In this document: positions 1 to 10,253 of the stretch, piece after piece
Position numbering within the stretch: the stretch's first letter is position 1
Layout: each line of letters opens with the position of its first letter
Source of the DNA: Isoetes taiwanensis
Lineage: Eukaryota; Streptophyta; Lycopodiopsida; Isoetales; Isoetaceae
Reading direction: 5' to 3'
Assembly (NCBI GenBank): GCA_021234155.1
Contig: JAJEKV010000582.1
Location: forward strand, 1-64,000
DNA: 64,000 nucleotides
Position numbers and translations under genes: made by a program
The notes under the pieces: generated by a model
What the model was told of the DNA's origin: nothing
The model's input: only the letters and a program-made list of their open reading frames with translations
Databases searched by the model: none

Positions 1-480
1 CCAACCACATTGTGTTTCAGTCTTATGCGCCGACAAAGCATACTCCTCTATAAATTCCATCATCCACCTTCTAAATGAGATTGAAGTTAAGTGGAGTTGA
101 TAAATAATGGAACTCGTTGATCCGGGTATCCGGCTGAAATCTTCTACCAAGAGGTAGTGTCTCCATATATATGCGAGGCCTTAGGACAATGGCCAACAAC
201 TCCTAATCATGGGTAGGGTATGTTGCTTTCGGTCCTGCGTTCATTTTCTTTTGGATCATAGGCAATAACCCTCCCCTCACGCATTAGGACTCCCGTTAGC
301 AATCTTCGCATCTGTTGCTACTAGTTTATCCCCTTTTCGGGGTCCGGCAATGTGAGGACTGATGCTGACGTTAAAAGCTTCCTTTAAGCTTCCTTTGAAA
401 CTTACTTGGATCTTTTGCTTCCAATGCTCAATCCAATCCTTCACTTTCATGCTTTGTAAGATCGGTAAGAGGTGCTGCAA
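1..480 (-). pseudogene. Ty3/gypsy RNase H segment and RT-RNase H connection (partial)
   Basis: This is the 3' part of a gypsy pol gene on the minus strand and it leaves the window at base 1. Just downstream of the RT, translation gives a broken 'FLGLAG' connection segment, then a stretch ending in 'TDA', which matches the usual start of the RNase H domain. Near 130-170 the reverse strand reads 'WRHYLL', typical of plant gypsy RNase H. The reading frame changes several times and there are stops, so it is not functional. Assignment rests on motif order and on the adjoining RT; individual residues of the RNase H active site could not be confirmed beyond the TDA aspartate. Confidence 0.7.
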
Positions 481-489
481 TCTTTGCAA

Positions 490-1140
490 AATCTTTAACA
501 AATTCCGGTAATACCCGCCAATCCTAAAAACTTCGGACCCTGAAACATTACCTGAATGGAGGCCAATCCTTTGACTGCCTTTTTTTGTTGGTTACGTATG
601 AATTCCTTCCAGCTGAAATGATGGCCTAAATAGTCCACCTTTTGGAGTGGCAAACTTGCACTTAGAGAACTTGGCAAAGAGTTGGTGACGATCTTAGCTT
701 TGTAGGGCCAACCAAGATGTTTCTCATGCTCCTCTAGGGTCTTACTATAGATGAGAATATCGTCAAAGAAAATAACAACAAAATCATCCAAGTATTGTCG
801 GAAGACATCATTCATCAATCGCATGAAAGTGTGGGGCATTGGTTAATCCAAAAAGGCATAATCTGGTGAACTCATAATGCCCATATCTAGTGCAAAAGCG
901 GACTTATAGATGTCCTCCTCTTTGAATTCTTATTTGGCGATATCAGGATAAAGTCAATCTTTTGAGAAGTACTTGGCCCCTCGCGAATTGAAAGTCCATA
1001 AGATGATGCGCTTAGGCAAAGCATGCTTGATTTTTGATCGTATGCTTGTTGAGTACCGATAATCAATACACATCCTCGGGGAGCCATCCTTCTTCTTAAC
1101 AAAAAGGGATAGAGCCAAAAGGTAAAACACTAGGTCGAAT
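490..1140 (-). pseudogene. Ty3/gypsy reverse transcriptase, frameshifted
   Basis: The minus strand encodes a recognisable gypsy RT in fragments. The N-terminal motif 'KKKDGSPRMCIDYR' reads at about 1065-1105. The catalytic block 'FFDDILIYSKTLEEHEKHL' reads at about 715-780, and the following 'DYLGHHFS' matches the thumb region. The FDD variant of the YxDD box is normal for this superfamily. Between the two blocks the frame shifts and roughly 60 residues of the expected palm are compressed or missing, so the copy is dead. RT here would copy element RNA into cDNA. It lies between the protease upstream and RNase H downstream, the standard gypsy order. Confidence 0.9.
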
Positions 1141-1499
1141 GAAGCTTAGGTTTAGTAACTCGAAGTTGCTTCTTAAGCTCTACCAACTTCGAGGGACTCA
1201 TCACGGTTGCGAGGGCCTTCTTGGTAGGCTTAGTACACGGTTCCAGCTATCTCACATTCTACCCCTCCGAATGGAGGAAGTTTCGGATCTCGCCTCGAAG
1301 AGATCAGCTAAATTCAGGAGGAAGATTAGCAATGCCCTCGGCAACGCATCAACTATTTTACGATTTTTAGCATCCGACTCAATGGATGAAGTCGACAACA
1401 TAAAGTAACTTATCCTTGCATGATAGCCTTATTTAACTACGATGGACATAATCGTGATAATGGGGTTTAATGGATCACCTTTTATAGTTAGCGGGCTCC

Positions 1500-1815
1500 A
1501 TTAGCCTCAGCAGTAACCTCCCGTTTTTCGCAGTCTATATTGGTAAACTGTGGATGCCAAGAATTCCATACCAACAATGAGATCATATTTGCCAATATCG
1601 ATTAATTGACTAACAAACTGGTGCACTGGCAAATGATTTTGAGGTTAATCGAACACCGTTTGCATGTTCCATCTTACCAACCGCTAAAGTTACCGGTGCC
1701 TTGGTCGATCTCAAAGTTTCAAGTTGCAACACCGAGCCATTCTAGGAGAAGCAAAATTATGGGTACTTCCCGTATCCATAAGAATTATGAAAGGCTTACC
1801 GTCTACTTGACCTAT
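1500..1815 (-). pseudogene. Ty3/gypsy aspartic protease (retropepsin-like)
   Basis: Reading the minus strand from about 1803, the translation is 'QVDGKPFIILMDTGSTH', containing the DTGST active-site motif of retroviral-type aspartic proteases. About 230 bases further on it reads 'YDLIVGMEFL', the equivalent of the conserved 'YDxILGMDWL' motif near the domain end in plant gypsy elements. The protease would cut the Gag-Pol polyprotein. It sits directly upstream of the RT, as expected. Intervening frameshifts indicate decay. Confidence 0.85.
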
Positions 1816-1919
1816 AGTGGAAATAACTTGTGTGACTTTCAGCATTGCCCGATTTCAATGGTCGCAAGGATATGGGGACGACCGTGAATATACTTTCGGG
1901 GAGCCTCCGTCGGCCACGT

Positions 1920-2900
1920 GGTGTAGACTTGATCGTCCCAATCAAGGATTGACCATGGCCGGCTGGAAAGTATGTGTGACATAAGGACAATGGTGATGAA
2001 GTGCGGGCAGCATACACACTGTAACATACCTTCTCTTTCTTGAGCTGCTTCTGACCTCTTTGGGAATAGATTGTAAAAGAGTTCTCCAACCGCATTACCG
2101 ACATTGTTAGGTTTATGCGGCATGTTGCAGGTCTTTTCTTTCTGGGGGTAATCGCTAGAGTTCTCAACAGGAGGCCGGGACTGGTGAAGCGAGGCTAGTA
2201 AAAGGTGTATCACGGTAGCGCTATTTGGGAGGAGGCGGGCGTTAGTACTGTTTCTTAGCGTGTCCTCTTCAAAGGCTCAATGCCTTTAGTCTGCCTCAGA
2301 ACCCGACTCGAAGTCTATGGCCTTAATCATTCGTTTAATTGGGGGACCAACCCTTCAATATAGCCCTCCACCGCCCTCTTCGTTCATCATAAGGGACATC
2401 TGACCTCAAAGTTTATGAATTCATTCTGTGTAGGCCTGAATCGACATACCCTTCTCCTCCAACATGTAAAACTGCTAATCGTTGGCATTTGTGCACGGGG
2501 CAATATAACGATTTTAAAAGCTTTGGCAACTTTTTTTAAACTTGCATGACATACGTCTAGATGCTTGGCTCCTAAAGATAGCCCTTCCACCAAATAACGA
2601 CGCGGCCCTCTTAAGGTTTGTAGAGGGCAACTTTTCCTGTATCTTTCTCCATCATCCCATAGGATTTCGAACTCCTTCATTTTCGTCTAACCAAGACTCG
2701 TTCGGGCCGCCTCTAGATTTCCACGTCAAACCGAAGGCCAATTTTACGTTTTTCCATATACCGGTAATGGTCATTATCAACCGCCTTCTGGTATCCTTAT
2801 CCCGGCCTTTGCATGGTCACAGATGATATAGATGACCTCAAGACACGTATGGCTGATTGTGAGGATGTGGCACTATCGTAGGCGAGCTTCGGACGACGCT
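1920..2900 (-). pseudogene. Ty3/gypsy gag (capsid part and degenerate zinc-knuckle region)
   Basis: The minus strand at about 2390-2680 has a gag-like open segment. In an adjacent frame it gives 'EEKGMSIQAYTE' followed by 'MSLMMNEEGG', resembling the retrotransposon gag region in which a helix with 'YxxxF/Y' precedes an acidic stretch. At about 1990-2060 there is a cysteine/histidine-rich patch (CVCCPHF, then HHHCPY in the next frame) that I read as a decayed CCHC zinc knuckle, because it lies where the nucleocapsid domain should be, just upstream of the protease. Several frames must be combined. The N-terminus is not defined; I place it near 2900 because coding similarity fades there. Confidence 0.65.
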
Positions 2901-4560
2901 TTTGGAGCGGTGCCCCTTTATCGATTACCGGGGCACGAAGTTCGGTCGCGATTTAAGTCTTGGTGAGAAGTGGTGGACTTGGCAATATGAGGAGGCAACT
3001 CCGGGTCCGGATTCTCACATGTATATGCGGATGGGTTGGCATTTAACACATAATCCCTGCGGCTCTACTAACCGCCTTCATCAGCGGGAGTTCTTGTTGG
3101 TGTTAACGCTAGCATTTGAGGGTGTCTATGAGCCATGAAGATTCGTAACTGCCTATATTGGCGTAAAAGAAGGTATAAGCGGAAATTCATTGGATACCAA
3201 GTGTCACAATGAAGATCATTTTGAGCAGTACTACAATACAAGAGAATTAAGGGGAAAAGAACTTTATTTATAAGTCAAAGTCAAAGTGGCAACACATTGG
3301 AGGTGTGTTTTAACAAAAACTTAAGGTCAATATAAAAAGTAGTGATTATACATTGGGCAATTTCTAACCAAACTCACACTTAGCCATAAAAACTGAATTC
3401 GGGGTTTAGGGTGGCGAAAGTGCAGGGGATGGAGTAATGGATGCTCTCCCGTACTGCCCTGACTACCTTGAAGCTTGAGCCCATGCGGATGATAACGTAT
3501 CTTTGGTAGTCTAGCGTGGGACTAATAATAAGGAAATTAAAGAGGTCTCTTAGGCGCATAAAAGATCTGCCATAAGTGATCATTTAGCGTCGGCAAAAGC
3601 CTGGAGTCTTCGTCATATCGATGATAATCCAGTCACGACGGAGAGTTTGTTGTAGATGCTTTCGAAAGCACGCTCACGGAGAATATTGACTATTTCAAGC
3701 CTTTAGTTGAATCATAGGGCTCTCTCCTTCTTCCCACAGGTTCCCCTCAAGCCCGTAATCATCATCCGATCGATACTCCCCATAGTGTTGACCATAGTCT
3801 TGCTGGGAGGTACACGATCGTCCCTTCATAATTCGTTAGTTATTACGTCCTCGATTTCTTGAGCTCATGGCTCATGCAAAGGCGGCAAAGAATGAATATA
3901 CAATATGAACGATTTCTTACACTCCAAACTCTAAAAAGAGATGAACAAGTACCATAGGGAAACAATTTAATCGTACTCAACGATACAATACTCATAAAAC
4001 ATAGGAAAATAGTACATATATTATATGATGGCTTAAAAAATGCCAATCAGAGATTACATCTATCACATAATACAAAGATTTATAATTGTAAGAAGATATC
4101 TAAGAACTAGGTTCCTCATCGTCTCGTGATAGAAGGGAGGAGGTGGCCGAGCGCATCAAGGTGGTCTTTGGGGCTAGTAGAGAGGGCTGCTCGAGCCGCC
4201 GCGGTGGTAAGCAAGTGGCCAAGGGTGCGCCACAAGGAGCCGCATATTAGCGCAGCCCGCCCGTCCCCAATGCTACGATAGCCAAATCTCGTTGGACCAA
4301 GGTGATAGTAGTGGCATGATAGTCAATCTTCTTATGGCCCGTCAAAGGTGGATAGCATGGGCGCCCACCAAGATGCTTCAAAAGAAGGCCCCAAGTTCTT
4401 AGAAGAACAAGACCTCACACCTTGCGGAAGGCTGAAAGGAAGGATCGGGTCAAATGGTTGCCCATTGCCCTAATTTGCGGATCTACGGAGGTCTCTCGCT
4501 TCCTTTTCAAGTTAGGAGGGTATCTTTTCCTCTTCTACTTCTTCTTTGTCATCCCGAAGA
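2900..4560. other. Unassigned region between gag and the upstream minus-strand cluster
   Basis: There is a 78-codon open segment on the plus strand (2902-3138) and a 67-codon one on the minus strand (3380-3583), but neither resembles a family I know and both are near chance length. 3840-4100 is AT-rich. 4130-4400 is GC-richer and may belong to the minus-strand cluster that follows, but I see no clear protein in it. Confidence 0.4.
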
Positions 4561-4561
4561 C

Positions 4562-5481
4562 TCATCTTGGTGTCCCAAAGATCTTCCTCCTCTTGATCCA
4601 TCCCTCCCATAGTGATACGTAAAATTTGAAGCTGCAGAGGAGGGCGCATGTTAGCTGCAACCTCCTCGAGGGGAGGAATTTTGGGGTATCCGTCAATAGG
4701 AACTGCCGAAGAGACAAAAGGGTCTCAACGGGTTCTAGCTCTTTCGCCAAAAATACTAACAAGTTCTCGACCGGTGGCGGATGCACAACGGGTGTTGTAA
4801 AGTCGAGGAAGTCATCCCGCATTATTCGGCAAAGTCGTAGAGGACCTCTATCTTTTTGTGACTCAAGATATTAGCAATGACGCGGTAAGCCCATATAATG
4901 TCCTCGAGGATCAGATACTCTTGGTTGTTCAAGAGTGCGGTGGGGAGGAGGTTTAGCCCTTCGAGCTTGAGGGCTTTATCTCGACTTCTTGGTGCTTCTC
5001 GATTGGCTAGCTCCTTCCATGCGTGTAAAGTCCCCGCTTCGTCGGCGACTTCATTGTCTTCGAGGTCGGGAGGTATCGGGTGTAGAAGATTGCTCACCGC
5101 TATCTTCTCATCTTCATCTTGTCCATGATGATGGCCGGCGAAATCGAACCTCAAAGCAGACTTCCCGATCTATAGTAGCGATAGGGGGTGGGTCCCTCTC
5201 CTCCTAATGCCCTTAATGACATTCCGGGCATGATCACGCCCCAACATCTCGAGCAAGGTGTGGAAGTCGAGGTAGAGTGCGTGAGTCGCCTTTATTGAAG
5301 ACACATGCAGTACTCCGATCTCCTCCACAAGAGAACTGAAAGAAGCGTAGTCGGGATCGATGCGCATGTTGTGGATGAGATCCACTTGCCGGGCGAGATG
5401 AGGATGAAGAAGATCAAAGGAACCGCGGGGTCCCATGTTAGACATCCGGTACCAACGCTTTGTAGCATTGGGTGGAGCCAT
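4562..5481 (-). pseudogene. Unrecognised minus-strand coding region with one internal amber stop and a frameshift
   Basis: An ATG at 5479-5481 opens a frame beginning MAPPNATKRWYRMSN. It runs 103 codons to a TAG at 5170-5172, then continues in the same frame to 4822, giving a 219-codon frame with a single stop. Around 4820 the coding sense seems to move to the next frame for about 85 more codons ('HPPPVENLL'). The first part has histidine/aspartate-rich and helical stretches, the middle is acidic ('HHHGQDEDEK', 'DLEDNEVADEAG'), and the part after it looks amphipathic. I see no signal peptide or membrane segment. I do not recognise the family. It lies 220 bases downstream of a histone H3-like relic on the same strand. 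It could be an unusual retroelement ORF or a captured host gene. Confidence 0.5.
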
Positions 5482-5701
5482 GAGGAAGAAGGCGCAAAGG
5501 AGGAGGAGACAAACTCTAGAAGCAAAACAAAAAAGGAAACCTAATGGGCCAAAAGTGGCTTTTTATACTTTTAAGACGTTTTCCTAGATTATATCAAAAA
5601 AATATTATTTACTTAATAATTTACATTTTAAATATACACCAAGTGGCAAAAGATACGATTTTTAAGTATATAGCTTCAAAAATATTTTACATAGATATAG
5701 A
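5482..5701 (-). other. AT-rich spacer between the H3-like relic and the 219-codon frame
   Basis: This stretch is strongly AT-rich compared with the coding segments on either side. On the minus strand it lies after the stop of the H3-like reading and before the ATG of the next frame, so it could be a 3' untranslated region, a promoter region, or both. No definite TATA box or poly(A) signal is assigned. Confidence 0.35.
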
Positions 5702-6060
5702 TCACAAAATTTTTACAATAGAGCAAAGAAAGTTCCACACTCGGTGGAAATTCCCCTCGGGATCCTTCTTTATGACGCGGATATCCTTGGGCATTATGGT
5801 AACCCTTTTAGCATGAATGGTACGGAGGTTCAAGCGCATCGCTCAAGATCTCTATGAGGTAGGCCTCGGCAGCCTTCCTGGAATGCAAAAGTATAGCAAA
5901 AGCCGAAACCTTAGGTCGATTTGAATTCTTGGGCAATTTCCGGACCATTTGAAAAGGTAGCATAATCAATGGCTCGATGGGTCTTACGATATTTACGATT
6001 TCCAAGAGCTCTCTTTCTGGGTCCTAACCTATGGGGCTTCCTTGACTTGATAGTTGCCTT
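5702..6060 (-). pseudogene. Histone H3-fold relic (H3 or CENH3-like), frameshifted
   Basis: Three consecutive minus-strand frames together follow the histone H3 fold. 'SRKPHRLGPRKRALG' then 'RKYRKT' (6045-5983) matches the KPHR...ALRE.RKYQK start of the core. In the next frame 'EPLIMLPFQMVR' and 'KAAEAYLIEIL' (5975-5845) match alpha-N/alpha-1 and the EAAEAYL helix alpha-2. In the third frame 'IHAKRVTIMPKDI' (5818-5780) matches the nearly invariant end of the core. Histone H3 packages DNA in the nucleosome, in the nucleus. The expected LARRIRGERA end is replaced by a different 26-residue tail (RVIKKDPEGNFH...) before a TGA at 5702. At least two frameshifts make it a pseudogene or a badly drifted variant. 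H3 identity is firm; the choice between canonical H3 and CENH3 is open because the tail is unlike either. Confidence 0.8.
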
Positions 6061-6315
6061 AAGCAATCGTAAGGACTTCCAGCCGGCCGAGGGATGTTTT
6101 AAGCCCTTTGACACTGTCTGCTCCCGACGATGAGCCGACGTGTTCTTTCCGATTTGGGCATCCCTTAAAGCCGGGTCTTGTAATTGACGCCTCCCTATGT
6201 GGGCCGTAAGCTTCCTCTTTTCGGTTACCCCACCTCTCCTCCTTATCTCCGGGACCGCCGCATCGATCTCCTTCTGGTTCACATTCTCGGGTCCCCACCT
6301 GGCGTGTGTGGGCAT
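6061..6315 (-). pseudogene. Possible N-terminal extension of the H3-like frame
   Basis: The frame that carries KPHR is open upstream to an ATG at 6313-6315, giving about 85 residues before the histone core. They are basic, with many K, R and H, but lack the canonical ARTKQTARKS tail of H3. CENH3 tails are variable and basic, so this could be a CENH3-type tail, or simply an unrelated reading frame that happens to be open. There is no independent support for the start. Confidence 0.4.
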
Positions 6316-7351
6316 CCTCCTACGCTTTTACGGATCCTCTCTCTCAAAGCATCCGGGCTTCCTTGTCTGGCGCACTTGTATTCGCCTTGCAATCTCCGGT
6401 ATGGTACAGGGCGGAAGCTCGCAAGAGATGTCGACTTGCACCCAGGTCCATGCGGTCTTGTGTGTGAAGGTAGGGGGAACATTTTCAAAGATAAAACTAT
6501 ATAGTTCTTCATTCCAAAGAAAGGGGAAGATTGTAATGGTCCCGTACACATAAGCACATGGCCTTTACCAAGGTAATAAAACGATTAGCCCGCTCTTTCG
6601 GTAGGCCACTAGCTATTTCTTTGGAGGTCCTCTACCCTAGCAAGGTGCAAAATTCGTTGGGCCTCCGTCAGGACAAGCTCCAGGGGATCCTCCTGGGCTG
6701 GCTAAGCGGATAAAACTTAACAATGGCCCAAGCTTGATCGGGCTGCTCCACAAGAGTGTAAGGGTTGGTCTGAGCATTTGACTTCATGAGGCGTTCATTG
6801 AAATGGAAGATTGGGTAGGGAATTCTATGGCCCTGGTGAAATGAGTCACAAGTAGGTTTTAGAACGATTGGTCGACCATATCACTATCATGAGAGATGGT
6901 CTACTAGGGAAGCTTTGGGGAAAACGGAAGCCTTCTTTAGGTCCACGGTGAGCTTGAGCGACATCATGGCACTAAGCTATACAAGTGGCAAGGAAAATGG
7001 GCTTAGGGTGTAGGGTAGATGGCGCTAGGGTTAGAAAGGAGACGAAGGCGGTTAGGGTAGGCGGGGTAGCATGCAAGGTCAGCTATGGTAGGGGAGCTCT
7101 CTCCTCGGCGGCTATGGCGGCGGGAAAGACGATCCCAACAAACACATTTTTCAAAAGGAACACAAATTTGAATCTAAACTTTTTAACCTTTTTTTTTTTT
7201 TGAAAAAAAGTTTTTTTTTTCTAAAAAAGCGGGGCCATATTTTTATAGGACTGTAGGGGGCGCTGCTAGCATTATCGCCCTTAACTTTTCGAGAAAAACA
7301 CCTCATCCGGACATCACGCCCCTTTTGCTTTTTAGCCTTCTTTGCCGCCAT
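6316..7351 (-). pseudogene. Broken minus-strand coding segments upstream of the H3-like relic
   Basis: A lysine-rich frame starts at 7349-7351 (MAAKKAKKQKGRDVRMRC) and runs 66 codons, passing through a poly-T/poly-A stretch at 7188-7222. A second segment at about 6960 begins MMSLKLTVDLKKASVFPK. A third at about 6840-6670 is open for more than 40 codons ('NERLMKSNAQTNPYTLVEQ'). They lie in order on the minus strand between the primer-binding site at 7637-7649 and the H3-like relic. I recognise no domain. They might be exons or frameshifted parts of one leader-proximal ORF of an LTR element. Confidence 0.35.
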
Positions 7352-7636
7352 TTTTCCCGGGTAGCGTGCTCCCTAAGGTATTTGGGAGGTGTCCAGATCC
7401 ATTGGAACCATTTTCGCCTTCATCACTGAGGCTACCTACAAAAGTTATGGCCCTTCCAAACTTGGGTCCTCCAATTCGCCCTAGACTTTTAAAACTTACA
7501 ATTTATTACATCAACCTAGCACAAACTAAACATCGAAGAGTTAAAGCGGTCCAACTAAGCTTAAACTCCCACCTAACTACAGAACTAACGAGTTAGGGGT
7601 TTGGTCGGTGCTATGATTTGGGCTACCAAAATCCGC

Positions 7637-7649
7637 GGCTCTGATACCA
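7637..7649 (-). promoter_or_regulatory. LTR retrotransposon primer-binding site, initiator tRNA-Met type
   Basis: The minus strand reads TGGTATCAGAGCC, complementary to 13 bases at the 3' end of plant initiator tRNA-Met. This is the standard site where minus-strand cDNA synthesis starts in many plant LTR elements. It faces toward lower coordinates, so the internal region should be below 7637 and the 5' LTR above 7650. Sequence above it is repeated at 12.2-13.2 kb, which supports an LTR. Confidence 0.85.
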
Positions 7650-8770
7650 CTCTGGCGGCCCTGCAACATATCACGACTCTGCCCAGGATACATCACGGGG
7701 GACTTCCCCTCCCATGGCAACCAACTTCGCCATGGCAGGGCCCTCTGTCTAACTTCCGGACCATCTATGAAAAGATGCTCGGTGAAGGACCTGAGAGGTG
7801 TCATTAATTGCCCACGCCTTCAATGGGGCTCCTATGTGGCGGGCGTGCATACAAAGGTTAGCATACAACATAATCATATCATAAATAACCACCCGAAGGG
7901 TGGCACATCCATCCAAATCGATAATAACGTAGAAGATGCATTTAATACTAGAGAAAACACCCCAAAACCCATGGTTCTACCTGGCGCTCGGACTCCGTGA
8001 GAGGATCACTGACTCGGGCTAGGTCTCAAGAGGTCGCGGGCCAATCTTGGCATGGCATTGGGCGGCATAGAGGCGGTCGGCGAAGTGTCCCTTCCGGGTT
8101 AGCGGCGGTTCCATGGGTGAGCTAGAAGAATACGTGCGCATCCAACACCCCCCGCATCCGTACCGACCCTACTCCCCTAACTTTATCTTCAAAAGCACAG
8201 GTGCCCCATACAGTCACACCTCTCCGCACCGGGGAGTGTCGGACCCATACCCGCCCTCGTGGCGGACCTGCTCGGGCCCCAGCCCTTTGAGGGAGTCCCG
8301 GGGAGCCTTTTATGTTAGGTACAAGACCCCACCCCCACTTCACCACTGCCCCTTCTCCGGGTGCCGAGCAATTCCATAGCATCCACGGCTCGGTGGTCTC
8401 TTGTGCATAGGCCGCACTTACTAGGTACTAGGGGCTACTAAGAGCATACTAGCATAAGGCACAAAGGTCTCTACCCTCCCCTTAATCCCGCTACGGAGGA
8501 CTAACAAAGATACTACCATGGATTCATCCATCCATACATAACAAAGCGTAATTCATAATTGAAACATAATCCTAAATCCTAGACAAAGACAACCAAAGAA
8601 GGAAGGCGAGGCACTAGCCCTAAAAGATATCAAACTAGGCTATCCACTAACCCGAAGCTTCCTGGCGGATCCATTATCATCGAGGGCATCTCCATCTTCA
8701 AGGGACTTGGCCGCTCGGCGGTACTCCTCCCGGTTCGATTTGGGCCCAAAATGGGTAGGGATCAATTTGA
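7650..8770 (-). mobile_element. Probable 5' LTR of a minus-strand LTR retrotransposon
   Basis: This block abuts the primer-binding site on its LTR side. Several segments recur in the same order in 12.2-13.2 kb, for example a shared 'gaagggtggcacatc' at 7897-7911 and 12447-12461, 'ggtctctacc' near 8470 and 13070, and 'attcatccatccat' near 8525 and 13100. No coding sequence is supported. The outer boundary is uncertain: similarity fades after about 8700, and an AT-rich dispersed repeat starts near 9050. Confidence 0.6.
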
Positions 8771-9047
8771 TGCCCCAAGTTAGCATTCTCATCTTTGTAA
8801 TCAATTTGGCGGTGGCACCTTCCTAATTAATCAATTATCTTAATTGAGTTAATTTGACAATGCTTCCTTAATTATAGGTAATTAACCTTTAATAATTAAT
8901 TTAGCATAGCTAAATTAATCCCTTTTAAGTCAACCCCCTAGGTTAAAATACCCCATGGTGGCGTATCTTTTCTTTGCGTGGCGATGTCGGTATATTTTAT
9001 ATATACCAGGTATAAATACTTGGGCGATCATCTCATGCAATTTTATG
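8771..9047. other. AT-rich spacer with TATA-like sequence
   Basis: This stretch is rich in 'aattaatt' motifs and has a tatattttatatata run near 8990-9006. It could be the promoter-side part of the LTR-like block to its left, but I found no second copy to prove that. No gene is seen. Confidence 0.3.
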
Positions 9048-9342
9048 CAATAATAATGCAATAAGAAAATCATCTCATGCAATTTTTATTGCACAACACG
9101 AATGTTAATTATTTGGCATATCACGGATGTTAATTATTTGTCATAGGGAAAGTATTTTCATCCTTCATCCCTTTGGACAAAGTGAATAGTGAAATTGCGC
9201 TTAAAAAGAGATGCACGGTTCGGAAACCATAATACAAAGTAACCCCATTCTAACAACAATTTATCTTTTTCATTTAAATTGGTACTTAAATCAAAATGAA
9301 ACCTAATGGAGCGAGGAGGGTTTTGCCATTAAAGATCTTGGA
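9048..9342. repeat. Dispersed AT-rich repeat, copy 1 (partial)
   Basis: About 300 bases recur at 9930-10150 and 15115-15409. Shared landmarks in order are 'gcaataa...aagaaaat', 'atgttaattatttg', 'ttcatcc', 'ttttggacaaagtgaa', 'aaagagatgcac' and 'gttttgccattaaagatctt'. Each copy has several percent substitutions and small indels, so they are old. No coding capacity is evident. Confidence 0.75.
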
Positions 9343-9369
9343 GCACCTTAATACTAGCCTAATGGGTTT

Positions 9370-9620
9370 GACGTCACCAGTTTAGGCTCTTACGTAGATT
9401 AGGGGGCAGCCATACCTTGAATTCGGCCGGACATCTCGGATCTGGGCACTCTACTATAAGTAGGCACTCTATTGTAGATTTGGGGAAACTGACCATACCT
9501 TGAATTACTGAAGACATCCGATTTAGGCACTCTTTGTAGATTAAGGGGGCAATCATAGCTTGAATTACAATTGGCGTCCACATATTTAGGCATCGTACCT
9601 TGAATTACTGACCATCTTTG
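9370..9620. repeat. Tandem repeat, about three units of 80-90 bp
   Basis: The order 'gtagatt', a G-rich run, 'cataccttgaatt' and 'ggcactct' recurs about three times (landmarks near 9395-9440, 9474-9508 and 9534-9565, with a last partial unit to 9612). Open segments on the minus strand over it are by-products of the repetition. Confidence 0.7.
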
Positions 9621-9789
9621 GGACGTTTGTTTCGATGACACAATAATTTACCCAATAGATAGGTAGCGTTCTCGGTAAAGCCAGGCGTGTTCTCTGATAA
9701 GCCATTAATTCCTTGTATATTAAGAATCACCATGCACTATGTCGCCTTGCCATCATATCGTCACCATTCTCGAAAATAATTCGAAACGC

Positions 9790-10150
9790 CAAAGCTTGGC
9801 TAAATATCTTACATATTTTTATGGTGAAATTAGCTTTCTAATTATCTTTCCATATATTTTTATCACTCGTACTTGATGATGAATAGGCGCTATTTATCTT
9901 TCCTTGTTCCATGGTATTCAACCGGCAATAATAGCGACAAGAAAATTATCTCATTCAATTTGCATAACACCGAATGTTAATTATTTGCCATATATAGATG
10001 TTATCTATTTGTCAAAGAGGAAGTATTCTCATCATTCATCCTTTGGACAAAGTGAACAGTAAGTATTTTGCTCAAAAAGAGATGCACAGTTTGAAACCAT
10101 AATATAAAGTAACATGTTAGTAACAACATTTTATCTTTTTCGAATTGCAA
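9790..10150. repeat. Dispersed AT-rich repeat, copy 2
   Basis: It begins 'aaagcttggctaaatatctt', which is also the start of the copy at 14972. It continues through the landmarks shared with copy 1. This copy ends earlier than the others, near 10150, within the 'ttatctttttc' segment. Confidence 0.75.
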
Positions 10151-10253
10151 TAATGGTTTGACTTTTAGTTCGAATTGTCTTGCCCTCATGTACTTATTAT
10201 TTTCTCAATATGGCCATAGCAACAACAAAGAATCTAGCCTCCATTTCAAGTCT

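Larger units (their letters stand above)
1..2900 (-). mobile_element. Ty3/gypsy LTR retrotransposon internal region, left end outside window
   Basis: Gag, zinc-knuckle area, protease, RT and RNase H follow each other on the minus strand in gypsy order. No integrase or 3' LTR is visible because the window ends. No primer-binding site is found immediately upstream of gag (2900-4100); the nearest minus-strand site is at 7637-7649. The element may therefore have an unusually long or invaded 5' region, or have lost its own 5' end. Confidence 0.85.

Noticed and set aside
4562-5481. Interpretation of the 219-codon frame as a readthrough gag-pol
   Set aside because: A single TAG is suggestive, but no gag, protease or RT motif is present in the frame, so the claim is not supported.
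5702-6060. Intact, functional histone H3 gene
   Set aside because: The core needs at least two frame changes and the end of the protein is replaced; it cannot encode a normal H3 as it stands.
7637-7649. tRNA gene fragment
   Set aside because: Only the 3' 13 bases match initiator tRNA-Met and the flanks have no tRNA fold; a primer-binding site explains it. The same applies at 29910 and 33819.
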